In this document: positions 22,745 to 34,135 of the stretch, one piece after another | Layout of the letters: the number at the start of each line of letters is the position of its first letter | Position numbering within the stretch: position 1 is the first letter of the stretch | The notes under the pieces: generated by a model | What the model was told of the DNA's origin: nothing | Databases searched by the model: none | The model's input: the letters and a program-made list of their open reading frames with translations, nothing else | Position numbers and translations under genes: made by a program | Source of the DNA: Ichthyophis bannanicus | Taxonomy: Eukaryota > Chordata > Amphibia > Gymnophiona > Ichthyophiidae | Length of the DNA: 64,000 nt | Direction: 5' to 3' | Assembly: GCA_033557465.1 (NCBI GenBank) | Contig: CM066032.1 | Location: 53,976,955-54,040,954, forward strand

Positions 22745-25700
22745 TATGGTCGGAATACAAATAGGAGACCAAGTTGTGAACTTTATGGTTGATACTGGAG
22801 CAGAACATTCAGTAGTGGACAAGAAGATAGCCCCATTTTCTACAAAAGCAGTCACCATTGTAGGAGCAACTGGTGCCAAAGCTACAAAACCTTTTCTTCA
22901 GAATCGCATATGCAGTCTAGGAGGACAGCAAATAACTCATCAATTCCTTTACATGCCAGAATGTCCAGTGCCACTACTGGGACGAGATATGTTAGCCAAG
23001 CTACAGGCCCAAATATCCTTCACTGAAAGAGGAGAAATGCAAATTACAGTTAATTCACAAGCCAAACCAGCAGGAATAATGCTGCTCACAGTTCCCCGAG
23101 AAGAAGAATGGAGATATTACAGTGATGATTCTGTCCAAGACACCTATTTTGAACAAACCTTGAAAAGCATTGATGCCCCACCTGGAGTATGGGCAGAAGG
23201 CAGTCCTCCAGGCCTAGCCAAACATATAGCTCCAGTAATTGTAATTCTCAAGCCTAGTGCTACACCAGTACATGTCAAACAATACCCTCTCCCTAGAGCT
23301 GCAATTGAAGGCATCCACCGCCACTTGCAAAGATTACTGGAACATGGCCTACTGAAAGTATGTCAATCCCCATGGAACACCCCACTTCTGCCAGTGAAAA
23401 AGCCCGGAACAGATGACTACCGCCCAGTGCAAGATCTAAGAAGAGTGAATGAAGCAGTTGAAACTATACATCCAGTTGTACCCAATCCTTACACTCTTCT
23501 AGGACTAATTCCTGCTGAAGCCACCCACTTTACTGTTCTAGATTTGAAAGATGCATTCTTCTGCATAAGATTAGCCCGCGTGAGTCAGATATTATTTGCA
23601 TTTGAATGGCAGGACCCCATCTCTGGAAGAGGGGGCCAACTTACCTGGACACGATTACCCCAAGGATTCAAGAATTCGCCTACCATCTTTAGTGCTGCAT
23701 TGAATCAGGACCTTTCCAGCTATCCAGTGGCCCCGGGGAAGAGAGTGCTTCTCCAATATGTGGACGATCTGCTGATAGCTGCTGTATCAGAAAGTGAATG
23801 TATACAAACCACCAAAGACCTCTTGCAGTTACTAGATGAAGCTGGATATAAAGTTTCCAGAGCAAAAGCACAACTATGTCAAAAAGAAGTGAAATCCTTG
23901 GGCTTTCGTATAACCCAAGGAAGTCGAAAATTAGGCAGAGAAAGAAAAGAAGCAGTATGCAGAATTCCAACCCCAACAACCAGAAAGCAAGTCAGAGCCT
24001 TTCTGGGAGCAGCAGGATATTGCCGAATCTGGATTCCCAATTTTGCCCAAATTGCTAAGCCACTGTATGAAGCCACAAAAGGAGAAGAAAAGTCACCACT
24101 GGAGTGGGGACCTGAGCAGGATACAGCCTTCAAGACGTTGAAGGAAGAATTGATGTCATCACCAGCCCTTGGACTACCAGATGTTCACAAACCTTTCCAC
24201 TTGTTTGTACATGAAGCACAAGGAAATGCCTTAGGCATGTTGACTCAGAAATTGGGAAATTGGGAACGACCTGTAGCATACCTATCGAAACAATTGGACA
24301 CTGTGGCCAAAGGATGGCCACCCTGCCTGAGAGCAGTTGCAGCTACAGCCTTGTTGGTGAGTGAAGCAGACAAGCTCACACTAGGACAGAATATACGAGT
24401 CACTGTGCCACATGCAGTCCTTGCCCTTATGGAACAGAAAGTAAATCATTGGCTCACCAATTCCCGAATGTTGAAATATCAGAGCATGCTATGTGAAAAC
24501 CCACAGATACAACTAGAAGTGAGCCATGCCTTGAATCCAGCCACATTGATACCTATTAGTGAAGAACTTCCAGAACATGACTGTATAGAAGTCATGGACA
24601 CTGTATTCTCAAGCCGACCTGATCTGACAGATGTGCCCATAGACAATCCTGACCAAATCTATTATGTTGATGGAAGCAGTCTCATCATCAATGGACGACG
24701 CTGTGCTGGATATGCAGTAGTCACTCAACATGAAGTTGTTGAATCATCAGCCCTAGCCTCAGGCACATCAGCCCAGAAAGCAGAATTGATAGCACTTACC
24801 CGAGCACTACTACTAGGTGAAAAACTTGTGTTGAATGTATATACAGACTCTAAGTATGCCTTCACCACCTTACATGCCCATGGAGCTCTCTACAAAGAAA
24901 GAGGACTCATCACATCCGGAGGAAAATCAGTTAAATATGGCCCTGAGATACTGATGCTACTTGATGCAGTATGGGCCCCAACTCGTGTAGCTGTCATGCA
25001 TTGCAGAGGACATCAAGCAGGAAAAGGAGAAGTTGCCCGAGGGAACAGATTCGCAGATGCCTCAGCACGACAAGCAGCTATGACAGGACAAATTTTGCCA
25101 CAAGCCACGCCGATGAAGGCAGCATTGTTTCCAGTACCCTTGAACTCATGGACACCACGATATACCACCAAAGAATTAAACTACTACTGTGACAGAGAAG
25201 ATGGAGTATTGAAAGATGGGTGGATTGAACTACCACCAGCAGAGGGCAGTCAACCCCCAGGACAAATAGTAATTCCCGAATTGCTAGGACCAGCCGTTGT
25301 CAAAGCTTTCCATGAAGCCACACATTATGGGAAGACCACTATGGAAAAAGCACTTAGACCACATTTCTACATTGCCATGTTACCAGCCCTATCAGCCTCA
25401 GTAGCACGCCAGTGTCAAATTTGTGCCAAAAACAATGCCAAATAAGGTCCTACACCACCACCTCGAGTTCAGTCAGGAGGTGTAACCCCCATGCACCACC
25501 TGCAGATTGATTTTACTGAAATGCCAAAAGCCAGTGGATACCACTACCTATTAGTATTAGTTTGTACTTTCTCTGGGTGGGTAGAAGCCTTCCCAACCAG
25601 AACCGAGAAAGCCAGAGAAGTCACCAAAGTTTTATTGAGAGAGATTGTCCCTAGATTTGGAATTCCAGCAGTAATAGGGTCAGACAATGGACCCTCATTT

Positions 25701-26345
25701 GTTTCCCAGGTTACTCAACAGTTAGCAAAAGCCCTACAGATACAATGAAAACTCCACACTGCATACAGACCCCAGAGTTCAGGGAAAGTTGAGCGAATGA
25801 ATCGTACCTTAAAAACCCAAATGTCTAAGCTTTGCCAGGAGACACACTTGAAGTGGCCCCAAGTGCTCCCAATAGCTTTACTCAGAATACGCTCAGCTCC
25901 TGTGAAGTCAACAGGTTTTTCCCCTTTTGAAGTTCTGTATGGTAAACCCCCACCAATAGTGCAAGGAATTAAAGGAAGTCTAGCCCAAATTGGTTCAGAA
26001 ATAACCAGGCAAGAACTCCTAGCTCTTAGTTTTGTTCTGCAGACTCTCCATGCGTGGATCCAAGACCAGTTGCCTATCAACTTGACTGAACCCCTGCATC
26101 CCTACCAGCCTGGTACCTCGGTGTGGATCAAAGATTGGAAGAAGACAGCGCTGGAACCCCATTGGAAGGGACCGTACACCGTCATCCTGTCTACCCCAAC
26201 TGCAGTAAAGGTAGCGGAGATCGACGCCTGGATCCACCACAGCAGAGTCAAGCCCGCAGCAGCTCCAGAACCTGAGCAGTGGACCGCGGAACAGCATCAC
26301 GATGCACCTTTACGAGTTACTCTGAGACGGCAACCAGCAGCGTAG
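22704..26345 (+). pseudogene. pol: ERV1 Pol (protease, RT, RNase H, integrase), two in-frame stops
   Basis: Frame continues from gag. Protease: FMVDTGAEHSVV with the catalytic DTG near 22792, then LLGRDML. RT: YPLPRAAIEGIH, LDLKDAFFCIRL and QYVDDLLIA (YVDD near 23760). RNase H: YYVDGSSLIINGRR near 24662 and YTDSKYAFTTLHAHG. Integrase: the HHCC finger (HEATHYGK to CQICAKN) ends at 25440, followed by the catalytic core with [19 protein letters not shown] and KVERMNRTL (D,D-35-E), then the DNA-binding C-terminus to 26345. TAA at 25443-25445 and TGA at 25746-25748 interrupt integrase while frame is unchanged, so a full-length integrase is not made. Protease, RT and RNase H are open. Confidence 0.93.
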
Positions 26346-26654
26346 ACACTTTGTCACAGTGCCTTGCAGTAGCCAAGTCTTTCGAAGAGGATTGCTGTTT
26401 TCCATGCAGCAACAGTTTTGTTTCAACAAACCCAATCTACGTGTGATTTTGCACACTACTTTGATACTACATTGATTAACCATACTTCAAAAGCCAACTG
26501 AAATTGCTAAGTTGGTTACTGTGTGATGGACAACTTGAGGATCTTCAATCAACACTCAGCACCCGTTGAAATTGCTTTATTAGCGCACGGGACGAAGAAA
26601 AGATCGTCGTGGTCAAGATTTGCAAGCTGAGGATTCAGAAGAACTCCAATCAAC
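26346..26654 (+). other. ERV1 pol-env intergenic segment
   Basis: About 310 bp between the pol stop and the env Met has no open frame of note. It presumably carries the env splice acceptor, but I cannot pick a unique site by eye. Confidence 0.4.
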
Positions 26655-28743
26655 ATGTATCTTTATCTTTGCTTGGCCCTGGTTGCCTGTTTTGGAGGTT
26701 TTGAATTGACTCATGCTTTACCTCCATGCACTACTTGCATTACTTCTACTCGAACTGGACTGAAAGTAACTCAGACTTTGATTTATCATTCTCACTATAA
26801 ATGCACTGGTAAAGTGACTCGGTGTGTTTATAACACCACTGAACTAAATGTTTGCATTAAAGGTAACTCCAGAGTATGCTATAACCCGCATCAGAACCCA
26901 TCATATTATACGTTGGAAATACGATGGAATGATGCAGACGGACCTATAATTAATGCTACACGACCACTTAAAGATGCTAGTATACCTGCTGTTTTATATT
27001 TTGATGCATGTGATGTTATAAACAGAGATAGTCGTTCCAGATGTGGTACCTGGGAAAAAGCCTATCGCAATGATCATAAGTATATGTGCCCAGAAGGTGC
27101 TACGGGATGGAGAAAGTGTACTGGTAAGAAAGAGTCATATAGTACTGCCCCAGCTGCAGATTACTATTGCCCAAACTGGGAGTGTGTTTTTTTATGCTAC
27201 ATGGAATGCTGGTATTACAGATGAACAGAGAGATAAACGAGTTGCCACTTTGACTAAGTCAAAAACAGATGACAAATGTAAGAAAGGTGCTTGTAACCCT
27301 TTGCAATTAAGGATCCGTAATCCTAATGCATGGAAACAAGGATACAAGTTTGGTTTACGTATTGCAGGTGGAGCAGTAGATCCAGGAACCATTGTGTATA
27401 TAAGATTAAATACTCAAGCCTACAAGTCATCTAAATATCACATCCATAACACTTTCTATGAAGCTATGCATGTAAATAAGTTTGAAATTCCCCATCCATC
27501 CCAGAATTTGTTTCTAGAATTAGCTGGAGCAGTAGTATCCAGTCTAAAGATCTCAGATTGTTATTTCTGTGGCGGAACCCAGATGGGTGACCAATGGCCA
27601 TGGGAGGCCCAAGAATTGAATTATTCTCTGACTTACAATCTGACTGAATTACACAAGACTACTAGCGAATGGGTGTTAGCGCACTCAATCGTTGGACGTC
27701 TTTGCTATGCCAGAACTGGACCTCAGTTCACCCAACAGGTAGGACAGCTGGTCTGTCTTAGCCAGACGTTTTATAATGCCTCTACCAAGAAGACATCATG
27801 GTGGTCAGGAAGTAAAGAACCTGAACCTCCTAACCCATTAGCCAGATTTCCTGAACTTGCTAGTTTATGGACTAACCTTGCCAAAACTCATGCTTGGCAA
27901 GCCCCACCTGGTCTGTATTGGATTTGTGGAAGCCGAGCGTATGCTCAACTCCCATCACATTGGGGAGGAGCATGTGTCTTGGGAACCATCAGACCTTCTT
28001 TCTTTCTCCTACCCATAGAACATGGAGAACAATTAGGATACCCAGTGTACACTACTCACAGACACAAAAGAGCATTGCGACAGAAGAGATCACCCCTTCA
28101 AGTAGGTAAATGGGAGAAGTGGAAGGGTGATGATTGGCCACCAGAAAGAATTATTGAGTATTATGGGTCTGCCACTTGGAATGATGATGGTATGTATGGT
28201 TATCGAACACCAATCTATATGATTAATCGTATTATTCGCTTACAAGCAGTAGTTGAGATAATAACTAATGAAACTAGCCATGCTCTCACACTTTTAGCTA
28301 GACAAAGCACCCAAATGCGCACTGCCATATACCAGAATCATCTAGCACTTGATTATTTGTTAGCAGCTGAAGGAGGGGTATGTGGTAAACTGAATCTAAC
28401 CAATTGTTGTTTGAAAATAGATGACAAAGGTCATGTAGTTGAAGAAATTGCTGAAGATATGCGTAAACATGCTTATGTGCCAGTACAGACTTGGCACCCA
28501 CTAAGATTACCTAACTGGTTTGCTAACCTTTTCTCATGGCTAGGAGGACTGAAGACTTTTCTAATACTAGTATTGCTGATTGTTGTTGTTATTTTCCTAT
28601 TACCATGTATAATCCCATGCTGTATGCGTTCCATACACAGTGCTATTGATAGTACAGTAGAGCGGAAGACCGCAACTAAGATAATGGCTTTATACCAACC
28701 TCGTCCTCATGGATATAGTCGGACTCCTCTAACTGTAGTATAA
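26655..28743 (+). pseudogene. env: ERV1 Env (surface and transmembrane), one frame break
   Basis: A signal peptide (hydrophobic residues 2-20) starts the surface subunit, followed by ALPPCTTCIT and many N-glycosylation sites. The first frame stops at 27224 and the rest continues in the +1 frame to 28743. The change falls at a run of seven T at 27187-27193, suggesting a one-base length change there. The second frame has a furin-type RQKRS site near 28081, a GGVC-x7-CC motif at about 28372-28410, a transmembrane segment (LKTFLILVLLIVVVIFLL, about 28549-28602) and a short tail. The protein would be a gammaretroviral-type fusion glycoprotein; with this break it is not produced intact unless the T run is a sequence error. 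Confidence 0.88.
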
Positions 28744-28763
28744 TTACTTTGAAGTGATTTAAT

Positions 28764-28793
28764 TCTCACACCTTATTAACTAATAGGGTGAGA
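28764..28793 (+). other. Stem-loop just upstream of the polypurine tract
   Basis: TCTCAC pairs with GTGAGA around an A/T-rich loop. ERV3 has a longer perfect stem in the same place (63789-63798 with 63811-63820). Conservation of pairing between diverged copies suggests an RNA element; the function is unknown. Confidence 0.5.
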
Positions 28794-28798
28794 TTAAT

Positions 28799-28810
28799 CA
28801 AAGGGGGGAA
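28799..28810 (+). other. ERV1 polypurine tract
   Basis: CAAAGGGGGGAA immediately precedes the 3' LTR and is the expected primer for plus-strand DNA synthesis. ERV3 has the same tract before 63836. Confidence 0.9.
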
Positions 28811-29404
28811 TGTGGCAGGTGTAGGCCTGTGATCCACAGTGTCTGACATAAGCAAGCCTAACTAGCTTGACCTGTAAATGAAGCTTGTGAAGAGGCCCAT
28901 AGGAATTGCACATCCCCCAATATGCTGCTATAGAACTAAGAACTCAGTAAAAGTATTGAATTAGCTTAGACAAGCAGAACAGATGGAAAAATACAGAAAT
29001 TCATGTTTAAAACTGCTGACAGAGAAGTTCTAGAGCCCTGCTTCCCTGCACGTAGCAACTAGCCCAATAGCCTTGAAAGAAGGAAAGTAACAAGTTGGTG
29101 AACTGGCCATTGTAATTGGGACTAGAAGGGGGGTAAGCAGGTGCTGAGCCCACTGAAAGAATATAATTGGATAATCATATCAGTACCGGGACCAATAGAA
29201 GAGGTACGGGAGGTTACCGGGACCAATGAAATGTTTTTCTATACCTAGAATGAAGCTAAAGTCTATAAAAGTTGTTGTATTGCCAGAGAACTTTGCTCAG
29301 CCATTTTGAATTTGATTCTGCTTGAGACTTGTGCACAAATAAATGATTTGGACCTTCTGAACAGACTCCTGGTATCATTGGTCTGTCTGCGCTCTGCTGC
29401 TACA
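28811..29404 (+). repeat. ERV1 3' LTR
   Basis: 594 bp, same ends and length as the 5' LTR, with TATAAAA at 29264-29270 and AATAAA at 29338-29343. It is followed by the AAAG target duplication at 29405-29408. Confidence 0.95.
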
Positions 29405-29460
29405 AAAGCATTACGTAATGGCTCATTAGGAGACAGAGACAGCTGCAAAGAATTGAGACA

Positions 29461-30219
29461 ATGGAAGTCTCAAGCTATGACGCACTTAAAATAGAGCCAG
29501 CTTGGAGCATGAGAGAGAAAGGCGAGAAGGGCCAGGAGGAAGGTCAAAGGGAAGGCAAAAGAGAAAGGAATGGAGAAAGTTACCACAGAAGCCCAGAAGC
29601 AGCTTGCAGAGAAATAGGACACAGAAACACTGCAGCCAGCAGGAAAGCCGTCCACAGAAGCCAAGGTAAAGGAAGGGATAGAGAGAGATCCCCAAATCCA
29701 TACCTGAGTGTTTCTGACGTGGAGTCTATCTGCTCTGAAGGAGAGTTTGCCCCAGAGGAATCCTCACAGGTCAGTGCTTTAAACAAGGGCTATGATAAGA
29801 AAAAGCCTGGCTGGGAGCAGAAGAGAATTAACCGTAGAAAACTAAGAGAGAGAGAGATAGATAGCAGGTTCCGGTTTCACAGTCCTAAGCAAACAAACCG
29901 AGGCCGGGCTGAAAGAGGCCACAGTGAATGGAATAGAGGGGCACTGGAATTCCTGCCTAGAGGTCTTGAAGGGAAAGATCCTGTGAGGGCAGAATCCAGT
30001 CTCTTTGGTAACCAGCCTTTCCTAGCTGATAGAGGGGAGAGAAGCTTCAGCCACAAAGAAAGAGAGTTAAGTAATACCAATACAAGTTACAGCCCTGAGC
30101 AAGCTTTTACAGAAGACGTTCCAGAGGAGATGGAATATGATTGTGGTGCTGATAATAGTGATTGCTGTAAGATGGACTGTACGCTAGTTTTTTCTGACGG
30201 TATTACATCTTTTTGCTGA
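29461..30219 (+). CDS. Unassigned 252-codon ORF inside the LTR-like element
   Basis: The frame is open from Met 29461 to 30219. The product is hydrophilic and strongly charged: a Lys/Arg/Glu-rich N-terminal third (REKGEKGQEEGQREGKRERN), a Ser/Asp/Glu patch (LSVSDVESICSEGEFAPEES), a second basic stretch (KRINRRKLREREIDSRFRF) and an acidic, Cys-containing end (EEMEYDCGADNSDCCKMDC). No membrane segment or known motif is seen. It lies in the likely U3 of the element. It may be a real LTR-encoded protein, part of a gag from an internally deleted element, or chance openness in purine-rich DNA. Confidence 0.35.
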   Translation: MEVSSYDALKIEPAWSMREKGEKGQEEGQREGKRERNGESYHRSPEAACREIGHRNTAASRKAVHRSQGKGRDRERSPNPYLSVSDVESICSEGEFAPEESSQVSALNKGYDKKKPGWEQKRINRRKLREREIDSRFRFHSPKQTNRGRAERGHSEWNRGALEFLPRGLEGKDPVRAESSLFGNQPFLADRGERSFSHKERELSNTNTSYSPEQAFTEDVPEEMEYDCGADNSDCCKMDCTLVFSDGITSFC

Positions 30220-30505
30220 AGACCCTGTTCAGGCGAAATCTGTGCAGGAGGCACTGATTTCAGCCACGCAGTTTTTCTGAAGACATGATGGTTTATTTCC
30301 TTTTGTAACCTGCCACAAGAATCCTCCCGGGAAGGGGAATAAAACCTCTTGAAAGCATAGTCACTCGTCCGCAACTACTTTCTTATTGACTGGCTATTGG
30401 GACATTCCAAACCCAGGGGACATAACCAAGTCCTTGCTTGTAATAAGAGGACCCACACTACATCCCTCCAGCCTTCTATCTTAGGAGCCTAGGGGGTTGG
30501 TGACA

Positions 30506-32354
30506 ATATTCACACTTTCAAAAAAACATAATAGATTAGTAAGACAAGATCTTCCTTGTCTAAAACCATGTTGGCTGTCTCCCATTAGGCCATGACTATC
30601 TACATGCTGAGTAATTTTATTCTTTATGATGGTTTCTACCATTTTTCCCGGTACTGACGTGAGGCTCACCAGTCTGTAGTTTCCCGGATCACCCCTGGAA
30701 CCCTTTTTAAAATTGGCGTTACATTGGCGATCCTCCAATCTTCAGGTATTACAGATGATTTTAATGAAAATTCACAGATTACTAATAGCAGGTCTGCAAT
30801 CTCATATTTCAGTTCTTTCAACACCCTTGGATGTATACCATCCGGCCCAGGTGATTTGCTACTCTTCATTTTATCTAATAGTTGTAATACATCTTCTCGA
30901 TGTATTGATATTTCCTTAATTTCTTCCGCACCTTTAAATACCACTTCAGTCATGGGTAACATCCCTACATCTTCGTCAGTAAAGACCAAAGCAAAGAATT
31001 CATTCAGTCTCTCCGCTATCGCCTTGTCGCCTCTTAGTGCCCCTTTAACTCCTCTATCATCTAATGGACCAACTGACTCTCTCACAGATTTTTTGCTACG
31101 AATGTACTTGAAAAAATCTTTATTTCGCATTTTTGCTTCCGCAGCAAGCATCTTCTCAAATTCTCCCTTTGCCTGCTTTATCAATGCCTTGCATTTGACT
31201 TGCCAGTGCTTGTGCTGTTTCCAGGTTTCGTCGTTTGGCTCTTTTTTCCATTTTCTGAAAGATGCTTTTTTGGCAACAACAGCCTCTCTGACCTCACCTT
31301 TAAACCATGCTGGCAGTTTTTTGGACTTCCTTCCACTTTTCTTAAAGCATGGAATACAGCTGGTCTGGGCTTCCAAGATAGTATTTTTCAACACCACCCA
31401 AGCTTGATGTAAGTCTTTAACCTTTGCAACTGCTCCTTTTAGTTTTTTCTTAACTATTTTCCTCATTTTATCATAGTCTCCCTTTCGAAAGTTAAAAGGT
31501 AGTACTGTGGATTTCCTTACTATCCCTCCTCCACTAATTTTATCAAAGGTGATCATGCTATGATCACTATTGCCAAGTGGCCCCAACACCTTTATCTCTT
31601 GCACTAGATCTGGTGTTCCACTAAGGACTAGGTCTAATATGGCTTCCCCTCTGGTCGGTTTATGAACCAGCTGCTCCAAGAAGCAGTCATTTATGTCATC
31701 TAGGAACTTTATCTCCCTAGCATGTCCTGCCGTGACAGTGACCCAGTCGATACTGGGGTAATTGAAATCACCCATTATTATTACTGCGCTATAACTTTTG
31801 TTAGCTTCCTTGATTTCTTTGAGCATTTCATCATCCATTTGTTCATTCTGGCCAGGCGGTCGATAGTAAACCCCCACTGCTATCGCCTTCCCCTTTTTAC
31901 ATGGTATTTCAATCCATCGAGATTCTACAGCAAATTTTGTTTCCTGCAAAACTTTAATCCTTTCTGACTCAATGCCCTCTCTAACATAGAGCGCAACCCG
32001 TCCACCAATTTGATCAGCTCTATCATTACGATATAGTTTGTATCCAGGTATCACAGTGTCCCACTGGTTGTCGTCCTTCCACCATGTCTCTGATATCCCA
32101 ATCATATCTAACCTCTCATTTAGTGCTATATATTCTAACTCTCCCATCTTATTTTTTAGACTTCTAGCATTTGCATACAAGCATTTTAGAGACTGTATTT
32201 TATTCATATTAATTTGGCTGTTGGTAGACATGGGTAATTTGGGATCTTTAAGCTCTGTCTGCTCCATACTCGAGGGCATTTGGGCTACTTTACTCTTTTT
32301 TGGAACCTCTCTGCTTTTGGTAGTATCCTTCAAGGATACATTCTTCCGAACCAT
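30506..32354 (-). pseudogene. CR1 ORF2, endonuclease and RT N-terminal half
   Basis: The frame from 32354 encodes the APE endonuclease: LYANARSLKNKMGELEYIAL, MIGISETWWKDDNQWD, IIMGDFNYPSIDW and LGNSDHSMITFD. After a Lys-rich linker, RT begins with SPGPDGIHPRVLKEL. At about 30700 the frame shifts by one base at a T/A homopolymer and continues as NYRLVSLTSVPGKMVE and QHGFRQGRSCLTNLLCFFES. It then meets the LTR-like insertion at 30506, and the remainder is at 18174-19291. Confidence 0.88.
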
Positions 32355-32389
32355 CCGCTCTTGGGCGACTGTTGGCTTTTCCCTATTAT

Positions 32390-33297
32390 CTAGTTTAAAA
32401 GCTGCTCTATCTCCTTTTTAAAGGTTGATGCCAGCAGCCTGGTTCCATCCCGGTTAAGGTGAAACCCATCCCTTCGGAAGAGCCTCTCCTTTCCCCAGAA
32501 TGTTCCCCAGTTCCTAACAAATCCAAAACCCTCATCTCTGCACCATTGTCTCATCCACACATTGAGACTCCGGAGCTCTGCCTGCCTTTTGGGTCCTGCA
32601 CGTGGAACGGGAAGCATTTCAGAGAACGCTACCCTGGAAGTTCTGGATTTCAATTTCCTACCTAAAAGCCTAAATTTAGCCTCCAGAACCTCCCTACCAC
32701 ATTTTCCTATGTCATGTACCAAGAAAGCAGACTCCTCCCCAGCACTATCTAAGACCTTATCTAGGTGGCACGTGAGGTCCGCTATCTTCGCACCAGGCAG
32801 GCATGTTACCAGGCGATCCTCACGTCCAACAGCCACCAGCTATCTACATGCCTAATGATCTAATCACCAACTATAACGGCTGTCCTAACCCTTCCCTCAT
32901 GGGCACATGGCCCTGGAGAAACATCTTCGGTGCAAGAGGGTTTTACATCACCTGGAGGACAGGTCCTAGTTACAGGATCACTTCCTGCCCGATCAGGGTG
33001 ATGCTCTCCTGTCACGTGACCTCTCTCCTCCATGGCAACAGGGATGCTGCCAGACTGGAGGTGGGACTTCAGTACTATATCCCTGTAGGTCTCGTCTATG
33101 TACCTGTCTGTCTTTCTTATGTTTTCCAAGTCTGCTACTCTAGCTTCTAGAGAACGGACTTGTTCCCTGAGAGCAAAGAGCTCCTTGCACCTAGTGCACA
33201 CGTAAGACCTCTCACCAACTGGGAGAAAATCATACATGTGACACTCAATGCAAAAGACTGGAAAGCCCCCATCTCGCTGCTGGACTGCTGTCTGCAT
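32390..33297 (-). pseudogene. CR1 ORF1 (zinc finger/coiled coil and esterase-like parts)
   Basis: Two frames succeed one another. 33297-32860 gives a Cys-rich start (FCIECHMYDF and CTRCKELFAL, a CxxC pair arrangement) followed by a short coiled coil (LREQVRSLEARVADLENI). 32836-32390 gives an esterase-like domain with LVHDIGKCG, RSLNVWMRQWCRDEGFGFV and RRDGFHLNRDGTRLLAS, the D..H end seen in CR1 ORF1 esterases. A frame disruption at about 32840-32860 separates them. ORF1 proteins bind LINE RNA, and the esterase role is unclear in the family. Confidence 0.75.
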
Positions 33298-33639
33298 CTT
33301 TAGTTTTAAGTTTTTGTTTAGATCTTTAAGTTCTTTACTTCCTAAGGGTTGCTATGGAGATTTATACTAATAAAACTGTACCTAATACGTTTAATATACC
33401 TTGTTCACCTGAAGCTTAATAAATCTCAGGTCCTTAGTGTATGACTGATTTGGGTAACGAGCTGCACCTGAGAGCACCCCCTGTCTTTTAAGATGTGTAA
33501 GTACCTATAAAGCTACGATTATCCCAGGGGTGGGTGGGTACTGGGGAGGGAGGGAAACAACACTTATTAAAAGAGGGCTGCTACACAGTACCCTGTCCTG
33601 TGCTGCTGAGGTAAGCTATATTCTTATTTGATTTTAAAT

Positions 33640-33902
33640 GTTAAATTAGAACTCTTTGCTGCTGCTAGGCTCTAACCTATTATGATATTTAAACTACAAG
33701 CTCTCTGCTGGGTTCCAAATTAAACCAGAAAGCTCTCTTCTGTGTTTTAAATTTAAACTAAAAGTACTTTGCTGATACTAGGCCCTGAGTGACTATTTAT
33801 TTAAACTACAAGCTCTCTGTTGGGTATGATATGTATCCAGAAAGTTGTCTTCTGTGTTTTAAATTTAAACTTAAACTGCTGTTACTATGCCCTGACTGAT
33901 TT
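33640..33902 (-). repeat. 112-bp tandem repeats in the CR1 5' leader
   Basis: AAACTACAAGCTCTCTG recurs at 33691 and 33803, and the preceding 51 bp also repeat at the same period, giving about 2.3 imperfect copies. They lie upstream of ORF1 in the CR1 sense and may be promoter monomers. Confidence 0.75.
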
Positions 33903-34008
33903 AACAAAAAAAATAGTGGGTTCACAGATTAATTAGCTTTAATACAAAGAATTCCTTATAGAAAATTCCCAGAAGTATATACTCACAATTGTAGATTTCT
34001 CTCCAGAA

Positions 34009-34070
34009 GTAACAGTCCCCTTTTGTAGTCCTGCAAGACGTAACAGTCCCCTTTTGTAGTCCTGCAAGAC
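34009..34070 (-). repeat. 31-bp tandem duplication
   Basis: GTAACAGTCCCCTTTTGTAG plus eleven further bases occurs twice in direct tandem (34009-34039, 34040-34070) with no difference. It lies at the far 5' part of the CR1 leader. Confidence 0.9.
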
Positions 34071-34135
34071 TTGTCAGCCCAAGGTAGACCTTCTCCAGGA
34101 TATTCTCTAGTAAAAACAAAACAGAAATATTTTTT

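Larger units (their letters stand above)
19443..29404 (+). mobile_element. ERV1: complete gammaretrovirus-like provirus
   Basis: The provirus spans 9,962 bp: 5' LTR, tRNA-Gly-type primer binding site, leader with splice donor, gag, pol in the same frame after a UAG, env, polypurine tract, 3' LTR. AAAG target duplications flank it. The two 594-bp LTRs look identical by eye, implying recent integration or recent gene conversion. Gag is open, but pol has two stops and env has a frame break. It sits within the 1.25-kb LTR-like element and is the innermost and latest insertion of the nest. Confidence 0.96.
19292..30505 (+). mobile_element. 1.25-kb LTR-like element (TG...CA, ATAT duplication), split by ERV1
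   Basis: The ends are TGTCATGGGG and TTGGTGACA, giving short inverted termini TGTCA/TGACA. ATAT lies immediately outside both (19288-19291 and 30506-30509). The element proper is 19292-19442 plus 29409-30505, about 1.25 kb, with ERV1 inserted in it. AATAAA at about 30339 and the TG/CA ends favour a solo LTR in plus orientation. It contains a 252-codon open frame. No second copy occurs in the window, so an LTR pair cannot be shown. A non-autonomous element with short terminal repeats is an alternative. Confidence 0.65.
18003..34135 (-). mobile_element. Nearly full-length CR1 LINE, split by an LTR element and ERV1
   Basis: The 3' end is at 18003, with GAACATAA octamer tails. Coding sequence runs from there to 19291 and resumes at 30506. 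ORF1 lies at about 32390-33297, and a 5' leader with tandem repeats reaches about 34130. The interruption (19292-30505) begins TGTCA, ends TGACA and is flanked by ATAT on both sides. Across it the RT frame is continuous: ESVNI on one side and [10 protein letters not shown] on the other share the ATAT. ORF2 has a one-base frameshift near 30700 and ORF1 is split at about 32850. Confidence 0.88.

Noticed and set aside
30713..31412. Plus-strand ORFs of up to 227 codons over the CR1
   Set aside because: Antisense shadows of the CR1 endonuclease/RT frame, which has clear motifs on the minus strand.
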